From Bradyrhizobium commune (lineage in GTDB: Bacteria > Pseudomonadota > Alphaproteobacteria > Rhizobiales > Xanthobacteraceae): a stretch of DNA of 64,000 nucleotides. A program made the translations under genes and the position numbers. Shown piece after piece: positions 15,674 to 23,867 of the stretch (positions are counted from its first letter, which is position 1; the number at the start of each line of letters is the position of its first letter). Where the stretch lies: positions 2,976,001-3,040,000 of the forward strand of contig NZ_CP061379.1 of assembly GCF_015624505.1 (NCBI RefSeq), given 5' to 3'. The notes below the pieces were generated by a model. That model worked only from the letters and a program-made list of their open reading frames with translations, was not told the origin of the DNA and ran no database searches.

Positions 15674-16447
15674 TCAGGCGGCGAGCCTGGTCTGGAAGAA
15701 TTTGGTGATGCGATCAATCGCATCTGGTGTCATCGGGTCGGTGTCGGAGAAATCGAAGCCGTGGGCTTTGCCTGGATAGGGCACGAACTCAGTCTCGGCA
15801 CCGACGGACTTGCCAAGCGCGACCAGTTGCCGCCCCTCTCTGATCGGCACATTCCGGTCGGCCTCGCCATGCAACACGATCAGCGGCGGCAGACGTTTGA
15901 CCTTGGCGGTCATGGCTTCGGGCATGCCGCCGTAGAGCACCGCAAGTGCCGCGATGCGCGTGTCGCGCGCGGCGGCGTCGGCGGCGACGTAGCCGCCTAG
16001 CGAGAAGCCGAGCAGACCAATCCGTCCCGAGCTGTCGGGCCGGTCGAGGAGGGTCGTCAAGGTGACGGAGACCGTATCGGCCCACCCGTCGAACCGCGTC
16101 GTCTCATAGGCTTCGCGGCGCTCATGCGTGGCGGATGTCGACGTCAACGCCGCCGTATCGGCCAGCGTCATGTAACGGAGGAAATAAGCGTCGATGCCCC
16201 TTGCCGTCAGCGCATCGGCATATCGCTCATAGGCACGGGCTCTGAGCTCGATACCGCGGGAGCCGTGCAGCACGATCACGGCCGGGCGTTTCCCAGCCGC
16301 TGTCGCCGCATACCGCGACACGGACAGGCTATCGTGGCCGGAGGTGACGTTCAATTGCTCACCTGGCGTACCGTGTGCGGCTACGGGCGACAGCAGTGCG
16401 GTGAGGCCGGCCAGCGTGGTTCGTCGGGTGATCATCGGCGGTCTCAT
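15674..16447 (-). CDS. Dienelactone hydrolase-family alpha/beta hydrolase, Tat-exported
   Basis: The N-terminus MRPPMITRRTTLAGLTALL carries a twin-arginine motif and hydrophobic core, so the protein is probably exported folded by Tat. The body is an alpha/beta hydrolase of DLH type: IVLHGSRG (oxyanion region), GFSLGGYVA (nucleophile elbow Ser), LHGEADRNVPI (Asp) and GKAHGFDF (His). I use ATG 16447; ATG 16435 (MITRRTT) is equally possible, and the open frame to 16555 overlaps the divergent gene's start region. Substrate unknown, perhaps a lactone or ester in the periplasm. Confidence 0.85.
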   Translation of the reverse strand: MRPPMITRRTTLAGLTALLSPVAAHGTPGEQLNVTSGHDSLSVSRYAATAAGKRPAVIVLHGSRGIELRARAYERYADALTARGIDAYFLRYMTLADTAALTSTSATHERREAYETTRFDGWADTVSVTLTTLLDRPDSSGRIGLLGFSLGGYVAADAAARDTRIAALAVLYGGMPEAMTAKVKRLPPLIVLHGEADRNVPIREGRQLVALGKSVGAETEFVPYPGKAHGFDFSDTDPMTPDAIDRITKFFQTRLAA

Positions 16448-16522
16448 GGGAGAGAGATGTCGGATGCGACGCGTCGCCTGTATAGTGTGGTTGCGACTGA
16501 ATCTTGACGCGAGTTGAGCCTG

Positions 16523-17221
16523 ATGATCGCCAACCGTCCCCCCGTGCTCGCCCATCAGCGGTTCGTCGCCGACCGCGAGAATTTTGCAGGCCTTGATCTC
16601 GCCGCACGGTTCGAGCGGATCGAGCGGACCAATTTGTGGGGCGCTGCGAGTTCAGTGTCGGGCCTCGGGTCGGAGGACCGCGCCACAGCCGCGATCCGCG
16701 GGACGCTGCTTCCGTTGCTGCAACGGCTCGCCGCGCATTCACTGCTCGATGCGCCCTGTGGCGACGCGGGCTGGATCGGTCGCCTGACGGGCAATATCGG
16801 CTACACCGGCGTCGACATCGTGCCGTCGCTGATCGCGGCCAACGTAGAACGTGTGGCGCGCGGCGAGTTGTCCGGCCGTTTCCTTGTCGCCGACATCACG
16901 CGCGATGCGCTGCCGCGCGCAGACGTGATTCTCTGCCGTGACTGCCTCGTCCACCTGAGCTTTCAGAACATCGCCCGCGCCATCGCCCGCTTTCGCGCCA
17001 GCGGCGCGCAATTCCTGCTCGTCACGACATTTCCAGAGTGGGAGGACAACCGCGATTGCGACGACGGCGACTGGCGCGCGCTGAACATGACGCGGGCGCC
17101 GTTCAACTGGCCGTCGCCGCGCGAGCTGATTGATGAGCGTTGCGAGGAGGGCGACGGCGGCTGGCGCGACAAAAGCCTCGGGTTGTGGCGGCTGGATGAG
17201 CTGCCCGGCCCCTCGTCCTGA
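16523..17221 (+). CDS. SAM-dependent methyltransferase
   Basis: The 232-aa protein has LLDAPCGDAGWIGRL (motif I variant, in which Cys-Gly-Asp replaces the usual GxG), GVDIVPSLIAAN (motif II) and DVILCRDCLVHLSF. It looks like a Methyltransf_23/25-type enzyme. The start is ATG 16523; a TTG nine bases earlier is less likely. It ends in a dispersed repeat and is followed 97 bp later by another methyltransferase on the same strand. Acceptor unknown. Confidence 0.85.
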   Translation: MIANRPPVLAHQRFVADRENFAGLDLAARFERIERTNLWGAASSVSGLGSEDRATAAIRGTLLPLLQRLAAHSLLDAPCGDAGWIGRLTGNIGYTGVDIVPSLIAANVERVARGELSGRFLVADITRDALPRADVILCRDCLVHLSFQNIARAIARFRASGAQFLLVTTFPEWEDNRDCDDGDWRALNMTRAPFNWPSPRELIDERCEEGDGGWRDKSLGLWRLDELPGPSS

Positions 17222-17271
17222 GGTGCGGGGCGAGCGAAGCGGCGCACGCGGAGCCTCGAAGGATCAACGGC
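17214..17271. repeat. Dispersed Bradyrhizobium-type intergenic repeat
   Basis: The sequence around the stop at 17221, with CCTGAGGTGCGGGG, CGAGCGAAGCGG and GGAGCCTCGAAGGAT, is a version of an intergenic repeat that is very common in Bradyrhizobium (TCCTGAGGTGCG...GCCTCGAAGGAT). Its 5' edge forms the last codons of the methyltransferase gene. Confidence 0.6.
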
Positions 17272-17318
17272 GGGGTCGGGGTTGCGGTTGGGTGGCCTCG
17301 CCTGTACGTTGCGCGCCC

Positions 17319-18134
17319 ATGGATTGGCGCCTCAAGGCATTGGCATTTCGTGCCCTAGAACTTCCCGGCGGGGGAGCACTTCATTATTGGCTGCAACGCC
17401 ACGTGACGAAGACATGGCCAAGATCTGTAAAGACGCTGGATGCGTTGGCGGGCAAGGCGAAGGAGGTTTTGTCGGAGTATCATCGTCAGGTCGGCATTGT
17501 GCCGGAATCCGTGCTTGAAGTGGGCGCGGGGCGCGATCTGGCCGTTCCACTCGCCCTGCGTCGCCTGGGTGTGAAAGATGTTACGACGGTCGACGTCAAC
17601 CGGATCGCCAGGCTAGATCTGGTCCAGCATGCGGCCGACCGTCTGTTGGTTGACCATGTCCGGTTTGGCTCGTGGGACGAATTGCAGGCGTTCGGCGTGC
17701 ACTATGTGGCGCCGCATTACGTCACCCGCGACGACAAGCAGGTGGACTGCTCGTGCTCCAACGAAGTGCTGGAGCACGTCCCGCCGGATCAACTGGCGGA
17801 ATTGTTGCGGGCGTTGCGTGCAGTCACCAGGAACTTGACAGTCCACTCGATCGACTACAGCGATCACTATGCACGGTCCGACGCATCAGTTTCCCGATTG
17901 AATTTCCTTCGTTACTCCGATGAGGCGTGGAAGCCATTCAACAGCGGCAAGCAGTACGTCAATCGGCTTCGACACAGTGACTATGTGCGAATGTTTCGCG
18001 ACGCCGGCTTCACCATCGTCGAAGAGAGTTCCATGCCGGGCAATCCTCCGCCGGATTTGACAATAGCTGAGCGGTTCGAGCGATACGATTCCGCTGATCT
18101 CTTCGCTATCCGGGGGCGCATTGTTGCCGTATGA
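17319..18134 (+). CDS. Methyltransferase domain-containing protein
   Basis: The 271-aa protein from ATG 17319 has SVLEVGAGRDLAVPLAL (motif I), TTVDVNRIARLDLV (acidic motif II) and VDCSCSNEVLEHVPPDQLAE, the last typical of class I enzymes that act on sugars, lipids or glycan intermediates. About 65 N-terminal helical residues precede the Rossmann core. GC content is visibly lower than its neighbours in places (for example TATGATTCCG-type codons), a hint of a different origin. It could belong to a surface-polysaccharide pathway, but no glycosyltransferase is nearby. Confidence 0.82.
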   Translation: MDWRLKALAFRALELPGGGALHYWLQRHVTKTWPRSVKTLDALAGKAKEVLSEYHRQVGIVPESVLEVGAGRDLAVPLALRRLGVKDVTTVDVNRIARLDLVQHAADRLLVDHVRFGSWDELQAFGVHYVAPHYVTRDDKQVDCSCSNEVLEHVPPDQLAELLRALRAVTRNLTVHSIDYSDHYARSDASVSRLNFLRYSDEAWKPFNSGKQYVNRLRHSDYVRMFRDAGFTIVEESSMPGNPPPDLTIAERFERYDSADLFAIRGRIVAV

Positions 18135-18186
18135 GCCGGCATTCGCCCGGGTGCTTGCGGTGATGCTGCCGTCTCGGTCCGGTCGG

Positions 18187-18450
18187 CTATCTCTGCTCGC
18201 GACCAGATAGGACCAGCGCCATGGTTGCGGGATGTCCGGTAACGCTCTTGACCGCGTCCGCGATCTGTACTCTGTATTGCGCGCTGATGACGCTCGCCAT
18301 GTATTCGCTGCGCGCGTGGGCGATCACGACGCCGCCCGATAATTCCGTGCAACGAAACCCCTGGAAGTATGTGTCGTACGTCTTGGCACCGAGGATGAAA
18401 TTCAGCTTGGCTTGAACGGCGAGATCTTCTTCGTCAGTTAAAATGACCAT
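18187..18450 (-). CDS. Stand-alone DnaA domain I-like protein
   Basis: From ATG 18450 the product is 87 aa, beginning MVILTDEEDLAVQAKLNFIL. The stretch VQAKLNFILGAKTYDTYFQG, then ELSGGVVIAHARSEYMASVI and SAQYRVQIADAV, aligns by eye over its whole length with the N-terminal domain of DnaA (DnaA_N). In E. coli that reads [20 protein letters not shown], then TLALYAPNRFVLDWV. There is no AAA+ or DNA-binding domain. Domain I mediates DnaA self-assembly and contact with DnaB and DiaA, so this could modulate initiation. The open frame upstream to 18630 overlaps the divergent gene and is not used. Confidence 0.65.
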   Translation of the reverse strand: MVILTDEEDLAVQAKLNFILGAKTYDTYFQGFRCTELSGGVVIAHARSEYMASVISAQYRVQIADAVKSVTGHPATMALVLSGREQR

Positions 18451-18575
18451 GCGCGCCTCGACTCCACCGCTTCGAAGTACGGTACGCGGGGCTTGGCGTT
18501 GCGCATGGGGCCATGCACAATTCGGTGGAACAAAAAGCCTGGAAGCCGCAGGAACAGGGGAGAGGAGCGTATCCG

Positions 18576-18995
18576 ATGATCGATGCCAGATGCAGTCGTG
18601 GCGCCGTTGCACTCTCGCTTCCGGGGCCATCCACGCTTGTCGTTGCCTGCCACTGCATCGACTGCCAACGCCGGACCGGCGCGCCGTTCGGTGTCGGGGC
18701 GTTTTACCCGGCTGAGGCCGTCACGATTTTCGGAACGCCGAAAGAGTTCGTCCGCGATGGCGCAAGCGGCGCCAAGGTACGGATTTATTTCTGCCCCGAC
18801 TGCGGCTGGACAGTGTACTGGAAAGCGGACAAGCGACCCGGGATGCTCGGCGTTGCCGTGGGCGCAATAGCCGACCCGAACTTCCCGGCGCCGATCAGAT
18901 CGGTGTTCGAGCAGTCGAAGCATGCCTGGGTCGAAATCAACGGCGCCGGTGTCGAGCACTTCCAGCAAGGCAGCCTGCCGAAGGCTGCAAGCTGA
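18576..18995 (+). CDS. GFA-family (CENP-V/GFA domain) protein
   Basis: The 139-aa protein has the GFA zinc pattern: ARCSRGAVAL (first Cys), ACHCIDCQRRTGAPFG (CHCxxC) and YFCPDCGWTVYW (CxxC). Members are usually called glutathione-dependent formaldehyde-activating enzyme homologues, but most have unknown activity. ATG 18576 follows AGGAGCGTATCCG. The frame upstream is open to 18513 but has no ribosome binding site. It is divergent from the DnaA-N-like gene. Confidence 0.88.
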   Translation: MIDARCSRGAVALSLPGPSTLVVACHCIDCQRRTGAPFGVGAFYPAEAVTIFGTPKEFVRDGASGAKVRIYFCPDCGWTVYWKADKRPGMLGVAVGAIADPNFPAPIRSVFEQSKHAWVEINGAGVEHFQQGSLPKAAS

Positions 18996-19013
18996 GGAGC
19001 GCGCGTCAAGCGC

Positions 19014-19088
19014 TGGTGCCGGCTGAGGGGATTGAACCCCCGACCTTCGGTTTACAAAACCGCTGCTCTACCGCTGAGCTAAGCCGGC
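19014..19088 (-). tRNA. tRNA-Thr (anticodon TGT)
   Basis: Read on the minus strand the sequence begins GCCGGCTTAGCTCAGCGGT, has the loop TTTTGTAAA with anticodon TGT, a GGGTTCAATCC T-arm and ends GCCGGCA-CCA. The CCA tail is encoded. All four arms fold. Confidence 0.96.
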
Positions 19089-19250
19089 GACGCTGGAGAA
19101 TGGGAGGGGCTCGGCATGCGCCAAGGCATCCGCCTGTCGCGCGTCGCAATACCAGACTTGACCGGAAAGTGCCAGAACCGCGCGCGGCAATCACAGGCAT
19201 GAAACAGGCGGCCCGGAGGCCGCCTGTTTCATGCCTGTTGCGATGTGGTG

Positions 19251-19718
19251 CTACTGGCACATGTGCTGGCGGCCGTCCTCACCCTTGACCCACGTGCCCG
19301 GCCGGCAAACGATGCCGTTACGCGCGGCGTAGGTATCCCAGTTGCCGTACCAGCCCATTTCGCCGCGGTCGCCGTTGTAGCCGCCGGAATTGTCATATGC
19401 GTACGAATTGCCCCAACCTTGGAACGGCGCTGTGGCGACGGCCGCCGCGGTGCCAACAGCTGTGCCGGCGACAGCGCCCGCGGTGCCGAGCGGCCAGGCG
19501 CCGTCGTCGCGGTTCGACTGGCGGTAGGCCGTGTGCCGATATTGGCGCTGCTGTCGGCTGGTGGCATACGGGCTGCCGGCGCCAGCATTCTGGCAATTGG
19601 CGCTGGCGAATATGGATTCGCAGGCGGCTGGATTGGAGATGGATGCCTGACCCAATGCAGGGCCCGCCAGTGCGGATGCAGCAATCGCGGCCGCGCCGAT
19701 CAATTTGAGGCTCGTCAT
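19251..19718 (-). CDS. Exported hypothetical protein
   Basis: A 155-aa protein with a signal peptide, MTSLKLIGAAAIAASALAG, cleaved near PALGQA. The mature chain holds a Gly/Ala-rich hydrophobic segment (GTAGAVAGTAVGTAAAVATA) like the glycine-zipper seen in rhizobial surface proteins. It ends with ARNGIVCRPGTWVKGEDGRQ-HMCQ, a conserved C-terminal signature in small exported Bradyrhizobium proteins. Four Cys could pair. Function unknown; an envelope location is likely. Confidence 0.78.
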   Translation of the reverse strand: MTSLKLIGAAAIAASALAGPALGQASISNPAACESIFASANCQNAGAGSPYATSRQQRQYRHTAYRQSNRDDGAWPLGTAGAVAGTAVGTAAAVATAPFQGWGNSYAYDNSGGYNGDRGEMGWYGNWDTYAARNGIVCRPGTWVKGEDGRQHMCQ

Positions 19719-20026
19719 GGTATTTGCTCCATGTGGTTGAGACCGTTGTGACGCGCGACCCCAAGCGCGATCATGATCAAGTCGTTCCGCGTTTTTGCGG
19801 AAGCAGCGTCACTTCGACGTGATCGCCCGGAGGATGCGCAGTTTGTGCCATGCAACTCCGTCGACGCGATGCGTCGCACAGCATTAACGCTCCGATAGTG
19901 CGCTCGCCGGTATTTGAGCAGCATCCGCCTCTTCGGCGTTAGGCTTACCGGAATTTGGTCAGCGGCTCTTAACCCTCTCTGCGTCGCGATCGGATAGGTT
20001 GTGGGCTGGATAACCGGGATCCTTCC
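19719..20026. other. 308-bp intergenic region, no gene seen
   Basis: This divergent region between two exported-protein genes holds no convincing reading frame. It should contain both promoters, but no strong -35/-10 pair stands out. A small stem, CCGC-GTTTTT-GCGG, lies near 19787-19800. A GATCATGATC palindrome lies around 19770. Confidence 0.5.
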
Positions 20027-20515
20027 ATGCGCGCCCTGGCGCTTGCAGCCTTTCTGATCGGACTGCCCGCAACCGCGTTTGCCGGCGGCGGTTTCGATAT
20101 CGTCGTGCCCGGCCGCCCCGGCGTGCCCATCATCATCAACAATATCGACGCGTCCTATACGGTCGTCGAAGGCGTCTGGGGCCTGGGTAAGAACATCCAG
20201 GTGCAGCCCACGATCTATGGCGGGCGCTACGTTGCGGAGCGGCAGCCCGACGATGTCGGCCATTATTATCCGAGCATGGGCCTACGGCCCGGCTATGGCC
20301 GGCTCGAGGTCGAGCCGCCCGCCAACCGCAAATTGCCGAAGCCGGCTGAGAGCTACCATCAGAGTTGGGGCGCGTCATCCGCGCCGCTCCCGCCACAAAT
20401 GGATGTGCCGGTCAATCCGCCGCCGATCATCTATGCGCCCGAGATCAATGGCAATCCGCAGCACCATCGTCGAATGCGGCCGCGTGCCGAGGCACCCGCC
20501 AAGCCACCCGGTTAA
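20027..20515 (+). CDS. Exported proline-rich hypothetical protein
   Basis: A 162-aa protein with a signal peptide (MRALALAAFLIGLPATAFAG). The mature part starts GGGFDIVVPGRPGVPIIINN and then has YGGRYVAERQPDDVGHYYPS, with several prolines (NPPPIIYAPE) near the end. No catalytic motif or known family recognised. The gene lies 43 bp before the Gly/Tyr-rich gene on the same strand, and the two probably share a transcript. Confidence 0.75.
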   Translation: MRALALAAFLIGLPATAFAGGGFDIVVPGRPGVPIIINNIDASYTVVEGVWGLGKNIQVQPTIYGGRYVAERQPDDVGHYYPSMGLRPGYGRLEVEPPANRKLPKPAESYHQSWGASSAPLPPQMDVPVNPPPIIYAPEINGNPQHHRRMRPRAEAPAKPPG

Positions 20516-20558
20516 GAAACGTCAAAATCCAACGAACGGAAATCAACAGGAGAGAGTA

Positions 20559-21092
20559 ATGCGTCAAATGATTTCGGGACTGGTCGCGGCGGCTGCCGTG
20601 ATGGTTGTGGGGGCCGCGCCGGCCATGGCCTGCGGCTTCAACCCGTGCCAGCCGGTTGCCCCGGTCTTCTCCGGCTGCAACACCGGCTGCGGCGGCTATG
20701 GTTACGGGGCCGGCTATGGCTATGGTGCCTATGAGCGCCTCGCCGAGCCGACCTCGCAATATTACTACGTCAACCAGGGCCCGACCTATACCGGTCCGGG
20801 CGCCTTCGCGCCGTACCCGACCTATCAGGAGGACGCGGTCGTTGCGCCCGCGAACTACGGTTATGATCGTGGCTACGGCTACGGTCATGGCTATGGTTAT
20901 GGCGCAGCCGCGGTCGAAGCGCCGGCCGCCTATCCCTATCGCCGGCCGTATTATCGTCCGTATCGCTACGGCTACGGCCCGCGCTACGGCTACCTGCCGC
21001 GCGTGCACTACGGCTACGGCCCGCGTTATGGCTACGCCCACCGCTACGCGCCGTATTACGGCGGCCACCGCGTGCTGCGTCGCTATTACTGA
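20559..21092 (+). CDS. Exported Gly/Tyr-rich repeat protein
   Basis: The 177-aa protein has a signal peptide ending AAPAMACGF. Its mature chain is dominated by GYGYG, YGYGPRYGY, YRRPYYRPYRYGYGPR and similar units, so it is probably disordered or a surface/matrix-like protein. AGGAGAGAG precedes the ATG. It resembles the Tyr/Gly-rich exported proteins that recur in Bradyrhizobium. An intrinsic terminator begins 23 bp after the stop. The codon repetition is a property of the protein, not a CRISPR. Confidence 0.8.
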   Translation: MRQMISGLVAAAAVMVVGAAPAMACGFNPCQPVAPVFSGCNTGCGGYGYGAGYGYGAYERLAEPTSQYYYVNQGPTYTGPGAFAPYPTYQEDAVVAPANYGYDRGYGYGHGYGYGAAAVEAPAAYPYRRPYYRPYRYGYGPRYGYLPRVHYGYGPRYGYAHRYAPYYGGHRVLRRYY

Positions 21093-21114
21093 TTTCTGAT
21101 CGGTTGAGCTAACG

Positions 21115-21149
21115 AAACGCCCGTCCGCGCGATGCGGAACGGGCGTTTT
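21115..21149. terminator. Bidirectional terminator between convergent genes
   Basis: AAACGCCCG-TCCGC pairs with GCGGA-ACGGGCGTTTT around GCGAT, with one bulged base. T-runs lie on the plus side (TTTTG) and A-runs on the minus side. It serves the Gly/Tyr-rich gene and may also serve rlmB, whose stop is at 21156. Confidence 0.75.
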
Positions 21150-21155
21150 GATTTG

Positions 21156-21986
21156 TTAGCGCTTCATCAGTCCGAGCCGGCTCGCGCCGACATAGAGCGA
21201 GAGCACGGCGGCGTTGGAGACGTTGAGGCTTTTGATCTCGCCGGGCATGTCGAGCCGCGCCACGACGCTGCAGGTCTCGCGTGTTAGCTGCCGCAGGCCC
21301 TTGCCCTCGGCGCCGAGCACGAGCGCAAGCGGCTCGCGCAATGCGACCTCAGAGAGATCCTCGCTGCCTTCGCTGTCGAGCCCGACGGTCTGGAAGCCGC
21401 AATCGTTCAGTTCGTTCAGCGCGCGGGCGAGGTTCTGCACGGTGATCATCGGCACCAGTTCCAACGCGCCGGAGGCGGCCTTGGCCAGGACGCCGGTCGC
21501 TTCCGGGCTGTGGCGCGCGGTGGTGACGATCGCCTTCACCGCAAACGCAGCCGCCGAGCGCAGGATGGCGCCGACATTGTGGGGATCAGTGATCTGGTCG
21601 AGCACCAGCACCATGCCTTCCTGCTTCAAGGTCTCGATGTCGGGCGAGGGCAGCGGATCGGCCTCCGCGAGCAGGCCTTGATGCACGGCGTCGGGCGACA
21701 GCAGGCGGTCGATTTCCTGCGGCCGGACGATCTCCGGCGTGACGGGGGTGTCGACGTTTTCTTCGGCAAGGCGCCTTGCGGCGTTCTCGGTCAGCGTCAG
21801 CTTACGGATCCGACGCTGCGGATTGGCAAGTGCCATGGTGACGGTGTGCCAGCCATAGAGAATGACGGGTCCGTCGGCATGCGAATCGCGCTCGCGCCAG
21901 GCTGGGCGGCCGGCCGATTTTCCCGGTTTCTTGAAGGGCTTAGCCCCGCCGCGGGGCCCCTTGGGGACGAATTTTCGATCCTTCAT
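21156..21986 (-). CDS. rlmB: 23S rRNA (guanosine-2'-O)-methyltransferase RlmB
   Basis: This SPOUT enzyme methylates the ribose of G2251 (E. coli numbering) in 23S rRNA. From ATG 21986 the protein is 276 aa with a basic N-terminal extension rich in Lys, Gly and Pro (KFVPKGPRGGAKPFKKPGKS). The substrate-binding domain begins ILYGWHTVTMAL. TrmH-family motifs 1-3 are present: LDQITDPHNVGAILRSA, VLGAEGKGLR and SLNVSNAAVLSLY. The open frame extends to 22022 through a TTG but the ATG is preferred. tRNA-Tyr lies beyond it on the other strand. Confidence 0.92.
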   Translation of the reverse strand: MKDRKFVPKGPRGGAKPFKKPGKSAGRPAWRERDSHADGPVILYGWHTVTMALANPQRRIRKLTLTENAARRLAEENVDTPVTPEIVRPQEIDRLLSPDAVHQGLLAEADPLPSPDIETLKQEGMVLVLDQITDPHNVGAILRSAAAFAVKAIVTTARHSPEATGVLAKAASGALELVPMITVQNLARALNELNDCGFQTVGLDSEGSEDLSEVALREPLALVLGAEGKGLRQLTRETCSVVARLDMPGEIKSLNVSNAAVLSLYVGASRLGLMKR

Positions 21987-22196
21987 GGGCTCGCTTGTGT
22001 CACGGGTCCCGGAATATGGCAATTTGGGTGCCTTCGAGGGCGATTTTAGCTGTTCGCCTCGGTTGACTTTGCCCCACCGCTTCGCCCATAAACGCGCCCG
22101 GCCGCTGCCCCCTCACTGGGCTGTCAGCGGCCTTCACGTTCCATGGCCGTCTTCGGTCCGCCGGCAAGGTCCGGCCCGATTGTGCTGCCGTCGAGC

Positions 22197-22282
22197 GGGG
22201 GAGTGTCCCGAGTGGCAAAGGGAGCTGACTGTAAATCAGCCGCCTCATGGCTTCGCAGGTTCGAGTCCTGCCTCCCCCACCA
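22197..22282 (+). tRNA. tRNA-Tyr (anticodon GTA)
   Basis: An 86-nt class II tRNA: acceptor GGGGGAG pairs with CTCCCCC, the anticodon loop CTGTAAA gives GTA, a long variable arm (CCGCCTCATGGC) follows, then a GGTTCGAGTCC T-arm and an encoded ACCA. Confidence 0.96.
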
Positions 22283-22536
22283 TCCTTTGCTCGTTTCGCG
22301 AGCTACGGCTCGGCAAGCCGGCACAGACCAAGCAGCCTATTGGGCTCGGCGCGCCTGACATTCGCTTCGGTGTCAGCGTTACCGCCCCGCGCACCGTTGA
22401 TGGCGGCTGAAGCACATTGCCAGCGCGATCAATTGAGCTCGATCGCATGCACTGCGCCAGGGAACAGTGAGATGGATCACCTTCATCCGTCAAATACCGT
22501 TGCTACAAGTTCGCATTTCCATCGGGAGGTTCAACA

Positions 22537-23787
22537 ATGAAGATTCCCCGCGGCTTACTCGGACTGATGGTTTGCGTCACTTGCAGCAGTCTGTCCGGCA
22601 TCGCCCACGCGCAGACACCGGCGCCGGCTCAGGCGCCTCCGGCGGCAGCAGCTCCGCCACCGCCGCCGACGCCGATTCCCTTCGACGACGCGTTGCTGAA
22701 GGCGGCCAACGATCTCTTCTCCAAGGCCAATCTCAACGGCGCGCCGGACAAGCTGACGCTGGTGATCGATCCCTTGATCGACGGCGTCACCGGCGCGCAG
22801 TCCAACGCGACCCATCTGGAAGAGAAGCGCATCACCGATCTCGTCAAGAGCAGCTACCCGCGCTTCCAGGTTGCCCGCTTCTCCTCCGACAGCGTCGCCA
22901 AAAGCCCGGTCGTCCTGATCGGCACTTTCACGGCGGTCAACAATGCCGGCGTCGCGGGCGGAGCCAAGGACGCCTACCGCATCTGCCTCGCGCTTGCGGA
23001 CATGCGGACCAAGACCATCATCTCCAAGGGGGTCGCGCGCGCGTTGCCACAGGGCATCGATCCGACGCCGGCGGCGTTCTTCAACGACAGCCCGGTGTTC
23101 GCCAAGGATGCGTCGACCGACAGCTACATCAAGACCTGCCAGGGCACCAAGGTCGGTGACAATGTCGACCAGGCCTATGCCGATCGCATCGTGGTTGCCT
23201 CGCTGGTCAATGACGGTATCGAGGCCTATGATGCCGGTCGCTACCGCGATGCGCTCGATGCGTATCAGAGCGCCCTGAAGACGCCGGGTGGCGAGCAGCT
23301 GCGCGTGCTCAACGGCATCTATCTCGCCAACATCAAGCTGCATCGCACCCGCGTTGCGATGGCCGCCTTCGGCAAGGTGATCGACTATGGGCTCGCGAGC
23401 GACAAGCTTGCGGTGAAATTCCTGTTCAGGCCGAGCTCGACGTTGTTCATCAACGATCGCAGCCTCCGCGCGCCTTACGACGCCTGGCTCGAGACGATCG
23501 CTGAACGCACCGCGGCCAAGCAGGGATGCCTCGAAGTGGTCGGCCATACCAGCGCCACCGGCCTGCCGGCGGTCAACGATCGCCTGTCGGCCCTGCGCGG
23601 CGACTACATCAAGGATCGGCTCGAGGACAACGAGAAGTCGCTGCGCGGCCGTCTTATCGCGACCGGCAGGGGCTCGCGCGAGATGATCGTGGGTACGGGC
23701 AGGGACGATGCCAGCGATGCGCTCGATCGGCGCGTCGAGTTCAAGGTCTCGCCCTGCGGTGGCGCGCCTGGCGGCCGGTCGACCTGA
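22537..23787 (+). CDS. Exported OmpA-like / TPR protein
   Basis: The 416-aa protein has a signal peptide ending AHAQT and a proline-rich linker (PAAAAPPPPPTPIP). A middle domain (about 50-210), with KLTLVIDPLIDGVTGAQS, resembles domains paired with OmpA modules. There is one TPR-like stretch (GIEAYDAGRYRDALDAYQSA, about residue 230). Residues about 285-410 look like an OmpA C-terminal domain: VVGHTSATGLPAVNDRLSAL, later IATGRGSREMIVGTGRDDAS and DRRVEFKV. This module binds peptidoglycan. It is followed by a good terminator and converges with the caspase/FGE gene, whose product is also exported. Confidence 0.82.
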   Translation: MKIPRGLLGLMVCVTCSSLSGIAHAQTPAPAQAPPAAAAPPPPPTPIPFDDALLKAANDLFSKANLNGAPDKLTLVIDPLIDGVTGAQSNATHLEEKRITDLVKSSYPRFQVARFSSDSVAKSPVVLIGTFTAVNNAGVAGGAKDAYRICLALADMRTKTIISKGVARALPQGIDPTPAAFFNDSPVFAKDASTDSYIKTCQGTKVGDNVDQAYADRIVVASLVNDGIEAYDAGRYRDALDAYQSALKTPGGEQLRVLNGIYLANIKLHRTRVAMAAFGKVIDYGLASDKLAVKFLFRPSSTLFINDRSLRAPYDAWLETIAERTAAKQGCLEVVGHTSATGLPAVNDRLSALRGDYIKDRLEDNEKSLRGRLIATGRGSREMIVGTGRDDASDALDRRVEFKVSPCGGAPGGRST

Positions 23788-23810
23788 TCTGACAACGTCA
23801 CGCCTCGAAC

Positions 23811-23846
23811 ATCCCGGCTCCGGTTCATCCCGTGGCCGGGATTTTT
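23811..23846 (+). terminator. Intrinsic terminator after the OmpA-like gene
   Basis: ATCCCGGC and GCCGGGAT make 8-bp arms, followed by TTTTTG, 24 bp after the stop codon. Confidence 0.8.
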
Positions 23847-23867
23847 GTTGCGTGCAACCGGTCCGCT

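Noticed and set aside
20680..21080. CRISPR-like tandem repeats
   Set aside because: The repeats are GGCTACGGC-type codons of a Gly/Tyr-rich protein, in frame, with no spacers or cas genes.
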